This document shows, one piece after another, positions 1 through 6,091 of a DNA stretch of 8,160 bases; position 1 is the stretch's first letter, and each line of letters starts with the position of its first letter. The stretch is from NCBI GenBank assembly GCA_023133195.1, contig JAGLWW010000026.1:1-8160 (forward strand). The letters are read 5' to 3'. This DNA is from Candidatus Aenigmatarchaeota archaeon (GTDB lineage: Archaea > Aenigmatarchaeota > Aenigmatarchaeia > PWEA01 > JAGHBM01). Below the pieces are notes generated by a model. The model saw only the letters and a program-made list of their open reading frames with translations. It did not search any database and had not been told where the DNA came from. A program made the position numbers and the translations under genes.

Positions 1-65
1 AGGGATATCATTTCTTCTGTCATAATAATAAAGTAGTGCAAAAAAGATAAATAGATGTAATCAAG

Positions 66-75
66 CTTTTAAAAA
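66..75 (+). promoter_or_regulatory. TATA-like box for the small membrane protein pair
   Basis: CTTTTAAAAA lies about 20-29 bases before the ATG at 95. That spacing puts transcription start at or next to the start codon. No GTG or GGAGG element is present between the box and the ATG, so the first gene is probably read from a leaderless mRNA. This is inferred from archaeal promoter spacing; no start site is measured. Confidence 0.45.
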
Positions 76-94
76 AAGATAACGTATTATTAAT

Positions 95-292
95 ATGGGT
101 TACATAGAATTAGTCCAGTCCTTTTTTCCTGATATTCCTGTAACCTACGGTATTTTTTTGTGGGGTTTTGTCTTCCTGTGTTTGGGATTCTCTTTTGGGT
201 ACCTATACGGACTTTACAAGTATATTATAAAGCATTGGGGAGAAGTGAGGGCCATAGCTGAAGAAATTGATGAAAAGAGGAGGAGAAAGTGA
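95..292 (+). CDS. small single-span membrane protein A (65 aa), unknown function
   Basis: I do not recognise this protein. It has a short N-terminal segment (residues 1-17), one strongly hydrophobic span at about 18-45, and a charged tail ending in KRRRK. The positive tail suggests that the C-terminus faces the cytoplasm, with the N-terminus outside. The end of the span carries G31-x3-G35-Y36-x4-Y41-K42-Y43-x2-K46-H47, and the same pattern recurs in the next gene. The GxxxG spacing (31-35) is a common helix-helix packing motif. The stop codon overlaps the next start in GTGA, so the two proteins are probably made together. The ATG at 95 was chosen because the TATA-like box fits a leaderless start there. 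Coding status rests on the paralogous neighbour and the tight coupling rather than on homology. Confidence 0.7.
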   Translation: MGYIELVQSFFPDIPVTYGIFLWGFVFLCLGFSFGYLYGLYKYIIKHWGEVRAIAEEIDEKRRRK

Positions 293-471
293 ATCCATTT
301 CACGAGTTCAGGGTTTACCTTGCAGATTTTTTAATGAATTTTTTCTCTTTCCTTACAGACAACTCACTGATTATAGAAGTCTGCATAACGCTTTTCATAG
401 TGGGATTGATACTGGGTTATGTGACGGCATGGTACAAGTATTTCTGGAGACATTTTATGTATAGGGGCTAA
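289..471 (+). CDS. small single-span membrane protein B (60 aa), paralogue-like partner of A
   Basis: I do not recognise this protein. It begins with GTG at 289, overlapping the upstream TGA by four bases (GTGA), and is preceded by a strong GGAGG element (280-284) inside the upstream gene. This layout indicates translational coupling. The N-terminal 25 residues are amphipathic and aromatic-rich. One hydrophobic span runs from about residue 27 to 48. Its end carries G39-x3-G43-Y44-x4-Y49-K50-Y51-x2-R54-H55, matching the preceding protein position by position. The pair may come from an old duplication and may form a heterodimer or hetero-oligomer in the membrane; both are inferences. The tail is short and basic (R54, H55, R59), so the C-terminus is probably cytoplasmic. 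Confidence 0.68.
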   Translation: MNPFHEFRVYLADFLMNFFSFLTDNSLIIEVCITLFIVGLILGYVTAWYKYFWRHFMYRG

Positions 472-503
472 ACTGTTACTACTCGGGCGAATAAAACACA
501 AGG

Positions 504-513
504 ATTTAAAATT
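504..513 (+). promoter_or_regulatory. TATA-like box for the 135-aa orphan gene
   Basis: ATTTAAAATT sits about 30 bases before the chosen TTG start at 543. The implied transcript begins near 530-535, leaving a leader of about ten bases that could include the GGTG at 534-537. The T-run at 512-517 directly after the box could also serve to end transcripts from the membrane-protein pair. Confidence 0.4.
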
Positions 514-542
514 TTTTGACCTAATAAGAGTTGGGTGTAAAA

Positions 543-950
543 TTGAGTTTTGGTTGGCCTATCAAGAATTCTATACTTATGAATAATTCTCTGTCAATAA
601 GTGAGATAGAAGACAAAATCTCAGATTACCTTTGCAAGAGATTTGATGGAAAGTATGTGAAAGATAATAATTTTTACGAGTCCAGTATAAATTACAGGGA
701 ATTTTCTGTAAGATTTAGAGAAAAATCACCAAAAGATGAAAAATTCAAAGTCAAAATACATAACCTGTTATTTAGAAAAGAAGAAGAAATCAGAGTCAAG
801 ATAAATCAACCGCAAAGAAACTCTTATACAATAGATTTATTATGCAGAATGATTTATGACAGAGACAAAGATAAGTATATTCCGGAGGGTTTTAATCACA
901 GCGGAAGTGAAAGCGAAGTAGAGAAAGACATAAAAGAACTGTTTCTTTAA
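543..950 (+). CDS. hypothetical protein (135 aa), AT-rich orphan
   Basis: No family is recognised. The protein is hydrophilic with mixed charge and no signal peptide or membrane span, so it is probably cytoplasmic. It reads as alpha/beta: an N-terminal helix-rich part, a central strand-like stretch with alternating charged and hydrophobic residues, and an acidic C-terminus (ESEVEKDIKELFL). The start is uncertain. TTG at 543 is preceded by GGTG at 534-537 with a five-base spacer, the same layout used by the S6e gene, so I prefer it. TTG at 531 and ATG at 579 (123 aa) are alternatives. The gene is visibly more AT-rich than the aIF5B gene after it. A T-run at 983-988 follows its stop. Confidence 0.6.
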   Translation: MSFGWPIKNSILMNNSLSISEIEDKISDYLCKRFDGKYVKDNNFYESSINYREFSVRFREKSPKDEKFKVKIHNLLFRKEEEIRVKINQPQRNSYTIDLLCRMIYDRDKDKYIPEGFNHSGSESEVEKDIKELFL

Positions 951-952
951 GA

Positions 953-969
953 GTTTATAATTTTAAATA
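953..969 (+). promoter_or_regulatory. TATA-like region for aIF5B
   Basis: GTTTATAATTTTAAATA just after the preceding stop contains two overlapping TATA-like octamers. The downstream one (961-969) would start transcription near 990, which keeps the GGTG at 1006-1009 in the leader. A second box-like string at 997-1003 is too near the start codon to serve as the core promoter. Confidence 0.4.
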
Positions 970-982
970 ATAACAACACTAA

Positions 983-988
983 TTTTTT
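983..988 (+). terminator. T-run, candidate archaeal terminator of the 135-aa gene
   Basis: A run of six T lies 33 bases after the stop at 950 and before the GGTG of aIF5B. Archaeal RNA polymerase often ends at T-runs without a hairpin. The run may also lie between the aIF5B promoter and its start site, so its role is unproven. Confidence 0.25.
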
Positions 989-1015
989 CTGTGTTCTTTA
1001 TAAAAGGTGTTTTCA

Positions 1016-2746
1016 ATGAGCGAAACAAACATAAGGCAGCCTATAATCACCGTGCTGGGCCATGTGGACCATGGAAAAACCACTATTCTAGACAATGTCA
1101 GGAAGAGCGCCGTAGCCGCGGGCGAAGCCGGGGGTATTACGCAGCACATAGGGGCCACCGAAGTCCCTCTGGATGTGGTGAGAAAGATATGCGGCTGCCT
1201 TATAGACGAGAGCAAGATAAAAATACCTGGCCTCCTTTTCATAGACACTCCGGGCCACGAGGCCTTTTCCACCCTGAGGAAGAGGGGCGGGAGCATAGCT
1301 GATCTGGCAATACTCGTTGTGGACGTGAATGATGGATTCCAGCCGCAGACAGAGGAAAGCCTGACTTTCTTGAAAGAATTTAAGACTCCTTTTGTCGTTG
1401 CTGCCAACAAGATAGACACGATAACCGGCTGGAAGAAGCATGAGACCAAATCTTTTTTTGAGTCATACGAGAAACAAAGCGATGTCGTCAAAAAAGAGCT
1501 GGACAACAAGATTTACGAACTTCTGGGAACTTTGAGCGAGAAGGGATTCAACTCCGAGAGGTTTGACAGGGTTTCTGATTTCAAGAACACCGTGGCCATA
1601 GTTCCTGTTTCCGGAATAACAGGCGAGGGAATGGGGGAACTCATGATGGTTCTTATAGGATTGTCCCAGCAGTTCCTCAAGGACAAAATAGAGATAAAGG
1701 AAAAGAACGGGTACGGCAACGTTTTAGAAGTAAAAGAGATAAAGGGTCTTGGCACTACAATAGATGTTATACTTTATGACGGCCAGATAAAAAAAGGAGA
1801 TTATCTGGTAATAGGCGGTGAGGAACCCCTAGTAACCACGGTAAAAGCTCTTCTGAAACCAAGGGAACTTGGGGAGCTAAGGGTTGAAAAGAAGTTTAAT
1901 TACGTGGACCATGTATCGGCTGCCTGTGGTGTAAAGATATCGGCTCCCTGCCTTGAATGTGCAATTCCCGGTTCGCCTTTGAGAACATGCCAAAAGAAAG
2001 ACTTGGAAAAGGTAAAGGAAGAACTTAAAAAAGAAATAGAGTCAGTAGAGATAGAAACGGAAAACGAAGGAACCATGCTTAAGGCAGATACTCTTGGCTC
2101 TCTGGAAGGCCTTATAAAAATACTTTCTGACAATAAAATACCTATAAGAAAGGCCAAGATAGGCTGCGTGAACAAGAGCGATGCCATAGAAATGAGTTCA
2201 ATAAAAGAGATAATAAACAGGGTTATATTCGCTTTCAACGTGCCGATTTTGCCGGAAGCTGAGGAAGTCGAAGATGTGAAAATTTTTGAGAGCCCGGTGA
2301 TTTACAAGCTATTGGAAGATTACCAGAAGTGGAAAGAAGAAAAGGAAAAGGAGATAGAAATGGAAAAGCTTGAGGGCGTGACAAGACCCGGAAAATTGAA
2401 AATACTGCCTGGGTATATCTTCAGGGCCTCAAACCCCGCAATAGTTGGCGTGGAGGTCACTGGCGGAGTGATAAAACCGGGATATTCCCTGGTCAAGGAA
2501 GGCAAGATAATAGGAAAGATAGAGCAGATACAAAAAGAAGGTTCCAACGTCGCAGAGGCCAAATACGGGAACAAGCTGGCCGTTTCCATAGACGGCCCAA
2601 CTGTAGGGCGCCAGATAAAGGAGGGTGACGAGCTATACACGGCCATGAGCAGGGAGAACATAAGAAAACTGGAAGACATGAAAAACCTTCTCTCTAAAAC
2701 GGAAATAGACGTCTTGGAAGAGATTAAAGACCTTATAAAGAATTAA
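1016..2746 (+). CDS. infB: translation initiation factor aIF5B (archaeal IF2/eIF5B homologue)
   Basis: Ribosome-dependent GTPase that promotes joining of the ribosomal subunits late in initiation. The 576 residues match the usual archaeal length of about 600. The G domain shows G1 GHVDHGKT (15-22), G2 GGITQHIGA (39-47), G3 DTPGH (77-81) and G4 NKID (131-134). Beta-barrel domain II (about 228-330) and domain III (about 350-445) follow. A long charged helix, the equivalent of helix 12, runs to about 455, and domain IV begins near R457 (RPGKL). No intein is inserted at the P-loop, where some archaeal homologues carry one. ATG at 1016 is preferred over GTG at 1007 because GGTG (1006-1009) lies six bases upstream. 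Domain II contains four cysteines (C304, C312, C315, C325), which is odd for the family. The first 250 bases are clearly more GC-rich than the rest. The stop overlaps the convergent minus-strand gene by four bases. Confidence 0.97.
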   Translation: MSETNIRQPIITVLGHVDHGKTTILDNVRKSAVAAGEAGGITQHIGATEVPLDVVRKICGCLIDESKIKIPGLLFIDTPGHEAFSTLRKRGGSIADLAILVVDVNDGFQPQTEESLTFLKEFKTPFVVAANKIDTITGWKKHETKSFFESYEKQSDVVKKELDNKIYELLGTLSEKGFNSERFDRVSDFKNTVAIVPVSGITGEGMGELMMVLIGLSQQFLKDKIEIKEKNGYGNVLEVKEIKGLGTTIDVILYDGQIKKGDYLVIGGEEPLVTTVKALLKPRELGELRVEKKFNYVDHVSAACGVKISAPCLECAIPGSPLRTCQKKDLEKVKEELKKEIESVEIETENEGTMLKADTLGSLEGLIKILSDNKIPIRKAKIGCVNKSDAIEMSSIKEIINRVIFAFNVPILPEAEEVEDVKIFESPVIYKLLEDYQKWKEEKEKEIEMEKLEGVTRPGKLKILPGYIFRASNPAIVGVEVTGGVIKPGYSLVKEGKIIGKIEQIQKEGSNVAEAKYGNKLAVSIDGPTVGRQIKEGDELYTAMSRENIRKLEDMKNLLSKTEIDVLEEIKDLIKN

Positions 2747-3063
2747 TTGTTGTTATAGCTAACATATTCGTCTCTAATAATTTCTTCGAGTTTGGATTCG
2801 GTAAATGCCCCTAAATTGCCGTCTCCGTGTGAATTTCTTCTAGAGTTTATATCATCTATAAGCATATTGTTATGTTTATTGGCGTCTTCAAAAAAATCCA
2901 GTTCCTTTACTCTGAGGATATAATCCTCTCCTCTGTTTAATATATATATATCTCTCTGTTTTTTACACTCGTTGTAATACTCCTCGAAAGTATCCCACGT
3001 ATATATTCCTACTTTCTTTTGTCCTTTACCTGTCTTTCCGATATTTTTAATTTTCGCGAACAT
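2743..3063 (-). CDS. hypothetical protein (106 aa), convergent with aIF5B
   Basis: No family is recognised. It is a soluble, charged protein. Residues 1-17 are basic (KIKNIGKTGKGQKK), and the middle is aromatic-rich and strand-like (YTWDTFEEYYNE, IYILNRGEDYILRVKEL). The C-terminal half is polar and acidic and ends YNNN. A basic N-terminus with a compact alpha/beta body could bind nucleic acid or the ribosome, but nothing in the sequence proves it. ATG at 3063 is chosen because GTG (3072-3070) lies six bases ahead of it, the spacing seen in neighbouring genes; ATG at 3069 and GTG at 3072 are alternatives. A TATA-like box lies upstream at 3101-3112. Its stop codon overlaps the aIF5B stop. Confidence 0.6.
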   Translation of the reverse strand: MFAKIKNIGKTGKGQKKVGIYTWDTFEEYYNECKKQRDIYILNRGEDYILRVKELDFFEDANKHNNMLIDDINSRRNSHGDGNLGAFTESKLEEIIRDEYVSYNNN

Positions 3064-3100
3064 TGGCATCACGCAAACAAGAATTTAAAACCTGAATTTG

Positions 3101-3112
3101 AAAGTATATAAA
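3101..3112 (-). promoter_or_regulatory. TATA-like box for the 106-aa minus-strand gene
   Basis: On the minus strand the sequence reads TTTATATACTTT, about 38-49 bases before the ATG at 3063. The expected start site is near 3080, giving a leader of roughly 15-20 bases that includes the GTG element. It lies downstream of a T-rich terminator-like stretch of the preceding minus-strand gene, so the two minus genes are probably separate transcripts. Confidence 0.45.
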
Positions 3113-3123
3113 GATTTCTATTT

Positions 3124-3146
3124 CCATATAAAAAATAGAAAAAGAA
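3124..3146 (-). terminator. T-rich terminator-like stretch after the 82-aa gene
   Basis: Directly after the minus-strand stop at 3148, the minus strand reads CTTCTTTTTCTATTTTTTAT, with runs of five and six T. This fits hairpin-independent archaeal termination. It also precedes the TATA-like box of the next minus-strand gene, which supports two separate transcription units. Confidence 0.45.
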
Positions 3147-3147
3147 G

Positions 3148-3396
3148 TTACTGGTACATTTTCATAACGCTGTGCTCTGGTGACTTATTTAAATCAACAT
3201 CCCGTTTTAAAGTTCCACCGTAGTCATTCATCCCAAATGTGCCTTTATATTCATCCTGAACTTTTTGTATCTCATCTATTCCCATTCCAATCTTAGCAAC
3301 CTCAGGAGTTGCTATCATTTCGGGAGTCCAGTTCTTTACAGACTGGGAGAATGGCTTTGATAACTTTTGATCCCAAGTTTCTCCTCTTCCATTCAT
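3148..3396 (-). CDS. hypothetical protein (82 aa)
   Basis: I do not recognise this protein. It is small and soluble with no cysteine and no hydrophobic span. It contains the segment TPEMIATPEVAKIGMGIDEI at about residues 24-43 and a Gly/Asp-rich stretch, GMNDYGGTLKRDVDL, further on. A strong AGGTGG element (3408-3403) lies shortly upstream of the ATG at 3396, and a TATA-like box sits at 3432-3441, so the gene is well equipped for expression. It is divergent from the 183-aa gene with 107 bases between their starts. Function cannot be inferred; a short regulator or partner of the neighbouring orphan is one possibility without direct support. Confidence 0.62.
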   Translation of the reverse strand: MNGRGETWDQKLSKPFSQSVKNWTPEMIATPEVAKIGMGIDEIQKVQDEYKGTFGMNDYGGTLKRDVDLNKSPEHSVMKMYQ

Positions 3397-3431
3397 TATT
3401 AACCACCTAATAGTAACAATATAGCATAACT

Positions 3432-3441
3432 CCTATATAAA
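3432..3441. promoter_or_regulatory. near-symmetric TATA-like box in the divergent 82-aa/183-aa spacer
   Basis: CCTATATAAA on the plus strand reads TTTATATAGG on the minus strand. It is well placed (about 36-45 bases) to drive the 82-aa gene leftwards. Because it is nearly symmetrical it could also drive the 183-aa gene rightwards with a leader of about 40 bases. Confidence 0.4.
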
Positions 3442-3465
3442 GTTAACTGTTACTTGAAAGTGGTG

Positions 3466-3475
3466 AAATATATAC
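3466..3475 (+). promoter_or_regulatory. TATA-like box for the 183-aa gene
   Basis: AAATATATAC ends 28 bases before the ATG at 3504. The start site would fall near 3495, giving a very short leader that just includes the AGTG element. It competes with the symmetric box at 3432-3441 as the functional promoter. Confidence 0.4.
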
Positions 3476-3503
3476 TAGAACGTGCAATAATAAAGTGATA
3501 TTT

Positions 3504-4055
3504 ATGATTAAAAGAATGGTTTTCTGCAATCCTGAAGACACTTACAAAGGAAAATCGGAAGAAGAAGTTGCCAGAATTTACACCAAAATGGCCATAGAGG
3601 ACTACGACAAGCTTATTTCCTTTGAAGAAAGCTATATGCCGCATGTAGAAACGCCTGATTACGTGAGAAAGGTTTCTGAAAAAGAAAACAGAGACTTGAT
3701 GCTCACTCTTTTTGCAAAACAGCCAGTAACTAGAGTCGGTCAAATTAAATCCAATTTTACCTCTTCCAGCTATCTTTTCAATCCCGCTTCTGATAGCAAT
3801 CAATTACTTCCTGACTTGGATGTGATAGAGTTAGAAGGTGGTAAAGATACAGAAAACGCTGCATATGAAATTGCTTCATTTTACGTAGATTATGGTTGGT
3901 CCGCTGCAGTTGTTGACACAGAAATATTAAAGACTAAAAATATGAAACCCGACTCCAATAGATTTGGCGATTCTCTTGAAATAAAGGACCCCAAATCCAT
4001 TATAAATCTGGCCGCCTTCCAAGTAGACTACAACAAAAAAAAATTCTGTTTCTGA
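3504..4055 (+). CDS. hypothetical protein (183 aa)
   Basis: No family is recognised. The N-terminal 75 residues are charged and probably helical (SEEEVARIYTKMAIEDYDK; VRKVSEKENRDLMLTLFA). A polar Ser/Thr-rich linker follows (KSNFTSSSYLFNPASDSN). The C-terminal half reads as alternating strands and helices (DLDVIELEGG; AAYEIASFYVDYGWSAAVVD; SIINLAAFQVDY) and ends in a basic KKKFCF. There is no signal peptide or membrane span, so it is probably cytoplasmic. ATG at 3504 is preferred over GTG at 3495 because AGTG (3494-3497) sits six bases ahead; ATG at 3516 is a further alternative. It lies just upstream of rps6e but has its own promoter and is visibly AT-richer than the translation genes. A poly-A tract at 4034-4043 near its 3' end should be checked for a sequencing slip. 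Confidence 0.62.
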   Translation: MIKRMVFCNPEDTYKGKSEEEVARIYTKMAIEDYDKLISFEESYMPHVETPDYVRKVSEKENRDLMLTLFAKQPVTRVGQIKSNFTSSSYLFNPASDSNQLLPDLDVIELEGGKDTENAAYEIASFYVDYGWSAAVVDTEILKTKNMKPDSNRFGDSLEIKDPKSIINLAAFQVDYNKKKFCF

Positions 4056-4067
4056 TTGCAAAAAATC

Positions 4068-4077
4068 TTTAAATATA
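4068..4077 (+). promoter_or_regulatory. TATA-like box for rps6e
   Basis: TTTAAATATA, followed by TAA, ends 36 bases before the ATG at 4114. The implied start near 4100 keeps the GGTG at 4105-4108 inside a leader of about 14 bases. This separates rps6e transcription from the orphan genes before it. Confidence 0.5.
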
Positions 4078-4113
4078 TAACTCATTTAATCTAAGAAGTT
4101 AATAGGTGTTAAA

Positions 4114-4779
4114 ATGTTCAAGATTGTGATTCCTGTACCCGGAGAAAAGAGGGCCGTTCAGGTGGAAAAAGACGTGCCCACGCTTGTAGGCATGAAGATA
4201 GGAGAAAGGTTTGACGGCTCCATGATAGGATTAAATGGCTATGTTCTTCAGGTTACCGGAGGCAGCGACAAAGACGGGTTTCCAATGAGAAGAGATCTTC
4301 CTGGGACAGCAAGAAAGAGGGTCCTTCTTGTGAGCGGAGTAGGATGTAAGCCCAAAGGGAAGGGAATAAGAAAAATAAAGACAATCAGGGGAAACAGGAT
4401 AGGAGAAGACATATCCCAGGTTAACGTGAAAATCGTGGAGAAAGGTAAAGAAAGTGTTGAGAAGCTTCTTGGACTGGAGAAAAAGGAAGAAAAGAAGGAA
4501 GGAGAAGCAAAGAAGGATGAGCCCAAGAAGGAAGAAGTAAAACCTGAGCTGAAAAAAGAAGCTGAAACTCCAAAGGAGACAAAAACCGAAGAGAAACCAG
4601 CTGAACCCGAGGAAAAACCGAAAGAAACTACTAAGGAAGACTCTCCCAAAGAAGAATCTAAGGAAAAGCCAAATGAAGAAAAAAAAGAACCTGAAGCCAC
4701 AGAAAACGAAGAGATAAAACCTGAGAAGAAGGAAGAACATAAAACTGAAGAAAAGAAGCCGGCTGAACCAGAGAAATGA
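4114..4779 (+). CDS. rps6e: 30S ribosomal protein S6e with a long Lys/Glu/Pro-rich C-terminal tail
   Basis: Small-subunit protein of archaeal/eukaryotic ribosomes. Residues 1 to about 120 form a complete S6e core with the family signatures GGSDKDGFPMRRDLPG (49-64), RKRVLLVSGVG (67-77) and IRGNRIGEDISQVN (91-104). Archaeal S6e usually ends near 125-130 residues. Here a further 100 residues (122-221) follow, of which 36 are Glu, 29 Lys and 12 Pro, with no Arg, aromatic or Cys. This tail is predicted disordered and slightly acidic. Eukaryotic S6 also has a C-terminal extension, but a basic one, so this is not the same element. GGTG (4105-4108) five bases upstream fixes the ATG at 4114. Frame is maintained and both Lys and Glu codons are mixed, so the tail is coding rather than a simple DNA repeat. 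The gene precedes aIF2 gamma with a 91-base gap. Confidence 0.96.
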   Translation: MFKIVIPVPGEKRAVQVEKDVPTLVGMKIGERFDGSMIGLNGYVLQVTGGSDKDGFPMRRDLPGTARKRVLLVSGVGCKPKGKGIRKIKTIRGNRIGEDISQVNVKIVEKGKESVEKLLGLEKKEEKKEGEAKKDEPKKEEVKPELKKEAETPKETKTEEKPAEPEEKPKETTKEDSPKEESKEKPNEEKKEPEATENEEIKPEKKEEHKTEEKKPAEPEK

Positions 4780-4813
4780 TAATATCTATTTCTTATTTGT
4801 GATTTAACGAATG

Positions 4814-4822
4814 ATTTTTCTT
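4814..4822 (+). terminator. T-rich stretch after rps6e, candidate terminator
   Basis: ATTTTTCTT lies 35 bases after the S6e stop and upstream of the TATA-like box of aIF2 gamma. It could end the rps6e transcript. No stable GC hairpin precedes it, which is normal for archaea. Readthrough into aIF2 gamma remains possible. Confidence 0.3.
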
Positions 4823-4830
4823 CAAGTGAA

Positions 4831-4840
4831 ACTATAAAAG
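4831..4840 (+). promoter_or_regulatory. TATA-like box for aIF2 gamma
   Basis: ACTATAAAAG ends 31 bases before the ATG at 4871, placing the start near 4860 with a leader of about ten bases that includes AGTG at 4862-4865. The gene can therefore be transcribed on its own as well as from rps6e. The octamer TGTATACA at 4844-4851 just downstream is a perfect but short palindrome. Confidence 0.45.
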
Positions 4841-4870
4841 CCTGTATACATTAAAGTTAAAAGTGTTTTT

Positions 4871-6085
4871 ATGACAGATTTTGGTGGAGTTAACATTGGA
4901 ATATTCGGGCACGTTGACCATGGCAAGACCACAATAGTGGAAGCCTTGACAGGCAAATGGGCAGACGTTCATTCTGAAGAAATCAAGAGAGGCATAACAA
5001 TAAGGCTTGGATACGCAGAGACAATCGTTTACAAATGCAAAAAATGCAAGGAGCCCAACTGCTATTGCACAATGAAAAAATGTCCCACCTGTTTCGGGGA
5101 CACGGAGCCTGTTCGTACAATTTCATTCGTGGACGCACCTGGTCACAACGCTTTGATGGCCACGGTTCTTTCAGGAGCCTCACTTATAGACGGAGCATTG
5201 CTTATAATATCTGCAGATGAGGAATGCCCACGGCCCCAGACAGCGGAACATTTGATGACTTTGGATATAGTAGGAATAAAAAACATAGTAATAGTCCAGA
5301 ACAAGATAGATTTGGTAAGCCAGGAAGAGGTAATGAAAAATTACGAGCAGATAAAGGACTTTGTGAAAGGAACTATCGCTGAAAACACTCCCATAATTCC
5401 GATTTCTGCCGTACAAAGAGTAAATATTGATGCTTTGCTTCAGACAATGGAAAAATCCATACCAACTCCGGAGAGAGATTTAGAAGCAGATCCGAAGATG
5501 TTCATAGCAAGAAGCTTTGACGTCAACAAGCCGGGAACGGATCTTGAAAAAATAGTAGGAGGTGTGTTAGGAGGCTCTCTGACAAAAGGGCTCTTTAAGG
5601 TAGGAGATAAAATAGAGATAAGACCGGGGGTAAACATAAAAGGCAAATATACTCCTCTGAAAACAGAGATAACAGTTTTGCAGAAGTTTGGCAAAAAACT
5701 AAAAGAAGCGGGACCCGGAGGTCTCATAGCAGTGGGAACGAAACTGGATCCCTCATTGACAAAGAGTGATTCCCTGACAGGTAATTTGGCAGGAAGTGAA
5801 GGGAAGCTGCCTCCAATCTGGGAAAGTCTCACACTGAAAGTTAGTCTACTGGAAAGCGTAGTTGGAACAAAGGAAGACATGACTGTCTCAAATATAAGTA
5901 CAAACGAACCGCTGATGATTACTTCAGGGACAGGAAGGACTATTGGCGTTGTTTCATCTTCAAGAGAAAACACGATTGACATAAATCTCAAGAGCCCCAT
6001 CTGCGCGGAAAAGAAAGATAAGATAGCATTATTCAGGCAGGTAGGCGGAAGATGGAGATTAATCGGTTACGGTATTATAAAATAA
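4871..6085 (+). CDS. eif2g: translation initiation factor aIF2 gamma subunit
   Basis: Core GTPase of the aIF2 heterotrimer, which delivers initiator Met-tRNA to the small subunit. The 404 residues match the family length of about 410. The G domain shows G1 GHVDHGKT (13-20), G2 ITIRLGYA (42-49), G3 DAPGH (88-92), G4 NKID (144-147) and a G5-like ISAV (178-181). The family-specific zinc knuckle between G2 and G3 is intact (C56, C59, C71, C74), and two more cysteines (C64, C66) lie between its halves. Beta-barrel domains II and III fill the rest, ending in the usual GRWRLIGYG-type finish. The zinc knuckle separates it from EF-Tu/EF-1 alpha and SelB. The start at 4871 has AGTG five bases upstream. 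The alpha and beta subunits are not in the window. The gene is convergent with the winged-helix regulator, six bases away. Confidence 0.97.
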   Translation: MTDFGGVNIGIFGHVDHGKTTIVEALTGKWADVHSEEIKRGITIRLGYAETIVYKCKKCKEPNCYCTMKKCPTCFGDTEPVRTISFVDAPGHNALMATVLSGASLIDGALLIISADEECPRPQTAEHLMTLDIVGIKNIVIVQNKIDLVSQEEVMKNYEQIKDFVKGTIAENTPIIPISAVQRVNIDALLQTMEKSIPTPERDLEADPKMFIARSFDVNKPGTDLEKIVGGVLGGSLTKGLFKVGDKIEIRPGVNIKGKYTPLKTEITVLQKFGKKLKEAGPGGLIAVGTKLDPSLTKSDSLTGNLAGSEGKLPPIWESLTLKVSLLESVVGTKEDMTVSNISTNEPLMITSGTGRTIGVVSSSRENTIDINLKSPICAEKKDKIALFRQVGGRWRLIGYGIIK

Positions 6086-6091
6086 CTAGTT

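Noticed and set aside
267..464. Plus-strand 65-codon frame overlapping both small membrane genes
   Set aside because: It is out of frame with the coupled pair, has no membrane or conserved pattern, and its start lies inside another coding region without a ribosome site.
471..480. The 10-mer AACTGTTACT occurs here and again at 3445-3454
   Set aside because: Shared 10-mers are expected by chance in a window of this size, and the contexts differ (after a stop codon versus in a promoter spacer).
979..1509. Minus-strand open frames across the start of aIF5B
   Set aside because: They lie wholly opposite a certain GTPase gene, have no start signal of their own, and encode no recognisable motif.
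4231..4740. Two long minus-strand open frames opposite the S6e tail, rich in Phe/Leu or Ser
   Set aside because: They are the antisense readings of Lys/Glu-rich codons. Their Phe- and Ser-rich composition is an artefact, and the plus strand clearly encodes S6e.
5440..6000. A 186-codon minus-strand open frame inside aIF2 gamma
   Set aside because: It is opposite a complete, family-length gene with intact motifs; the Ser/Phe/Pro-rich product looks like antisense translation.
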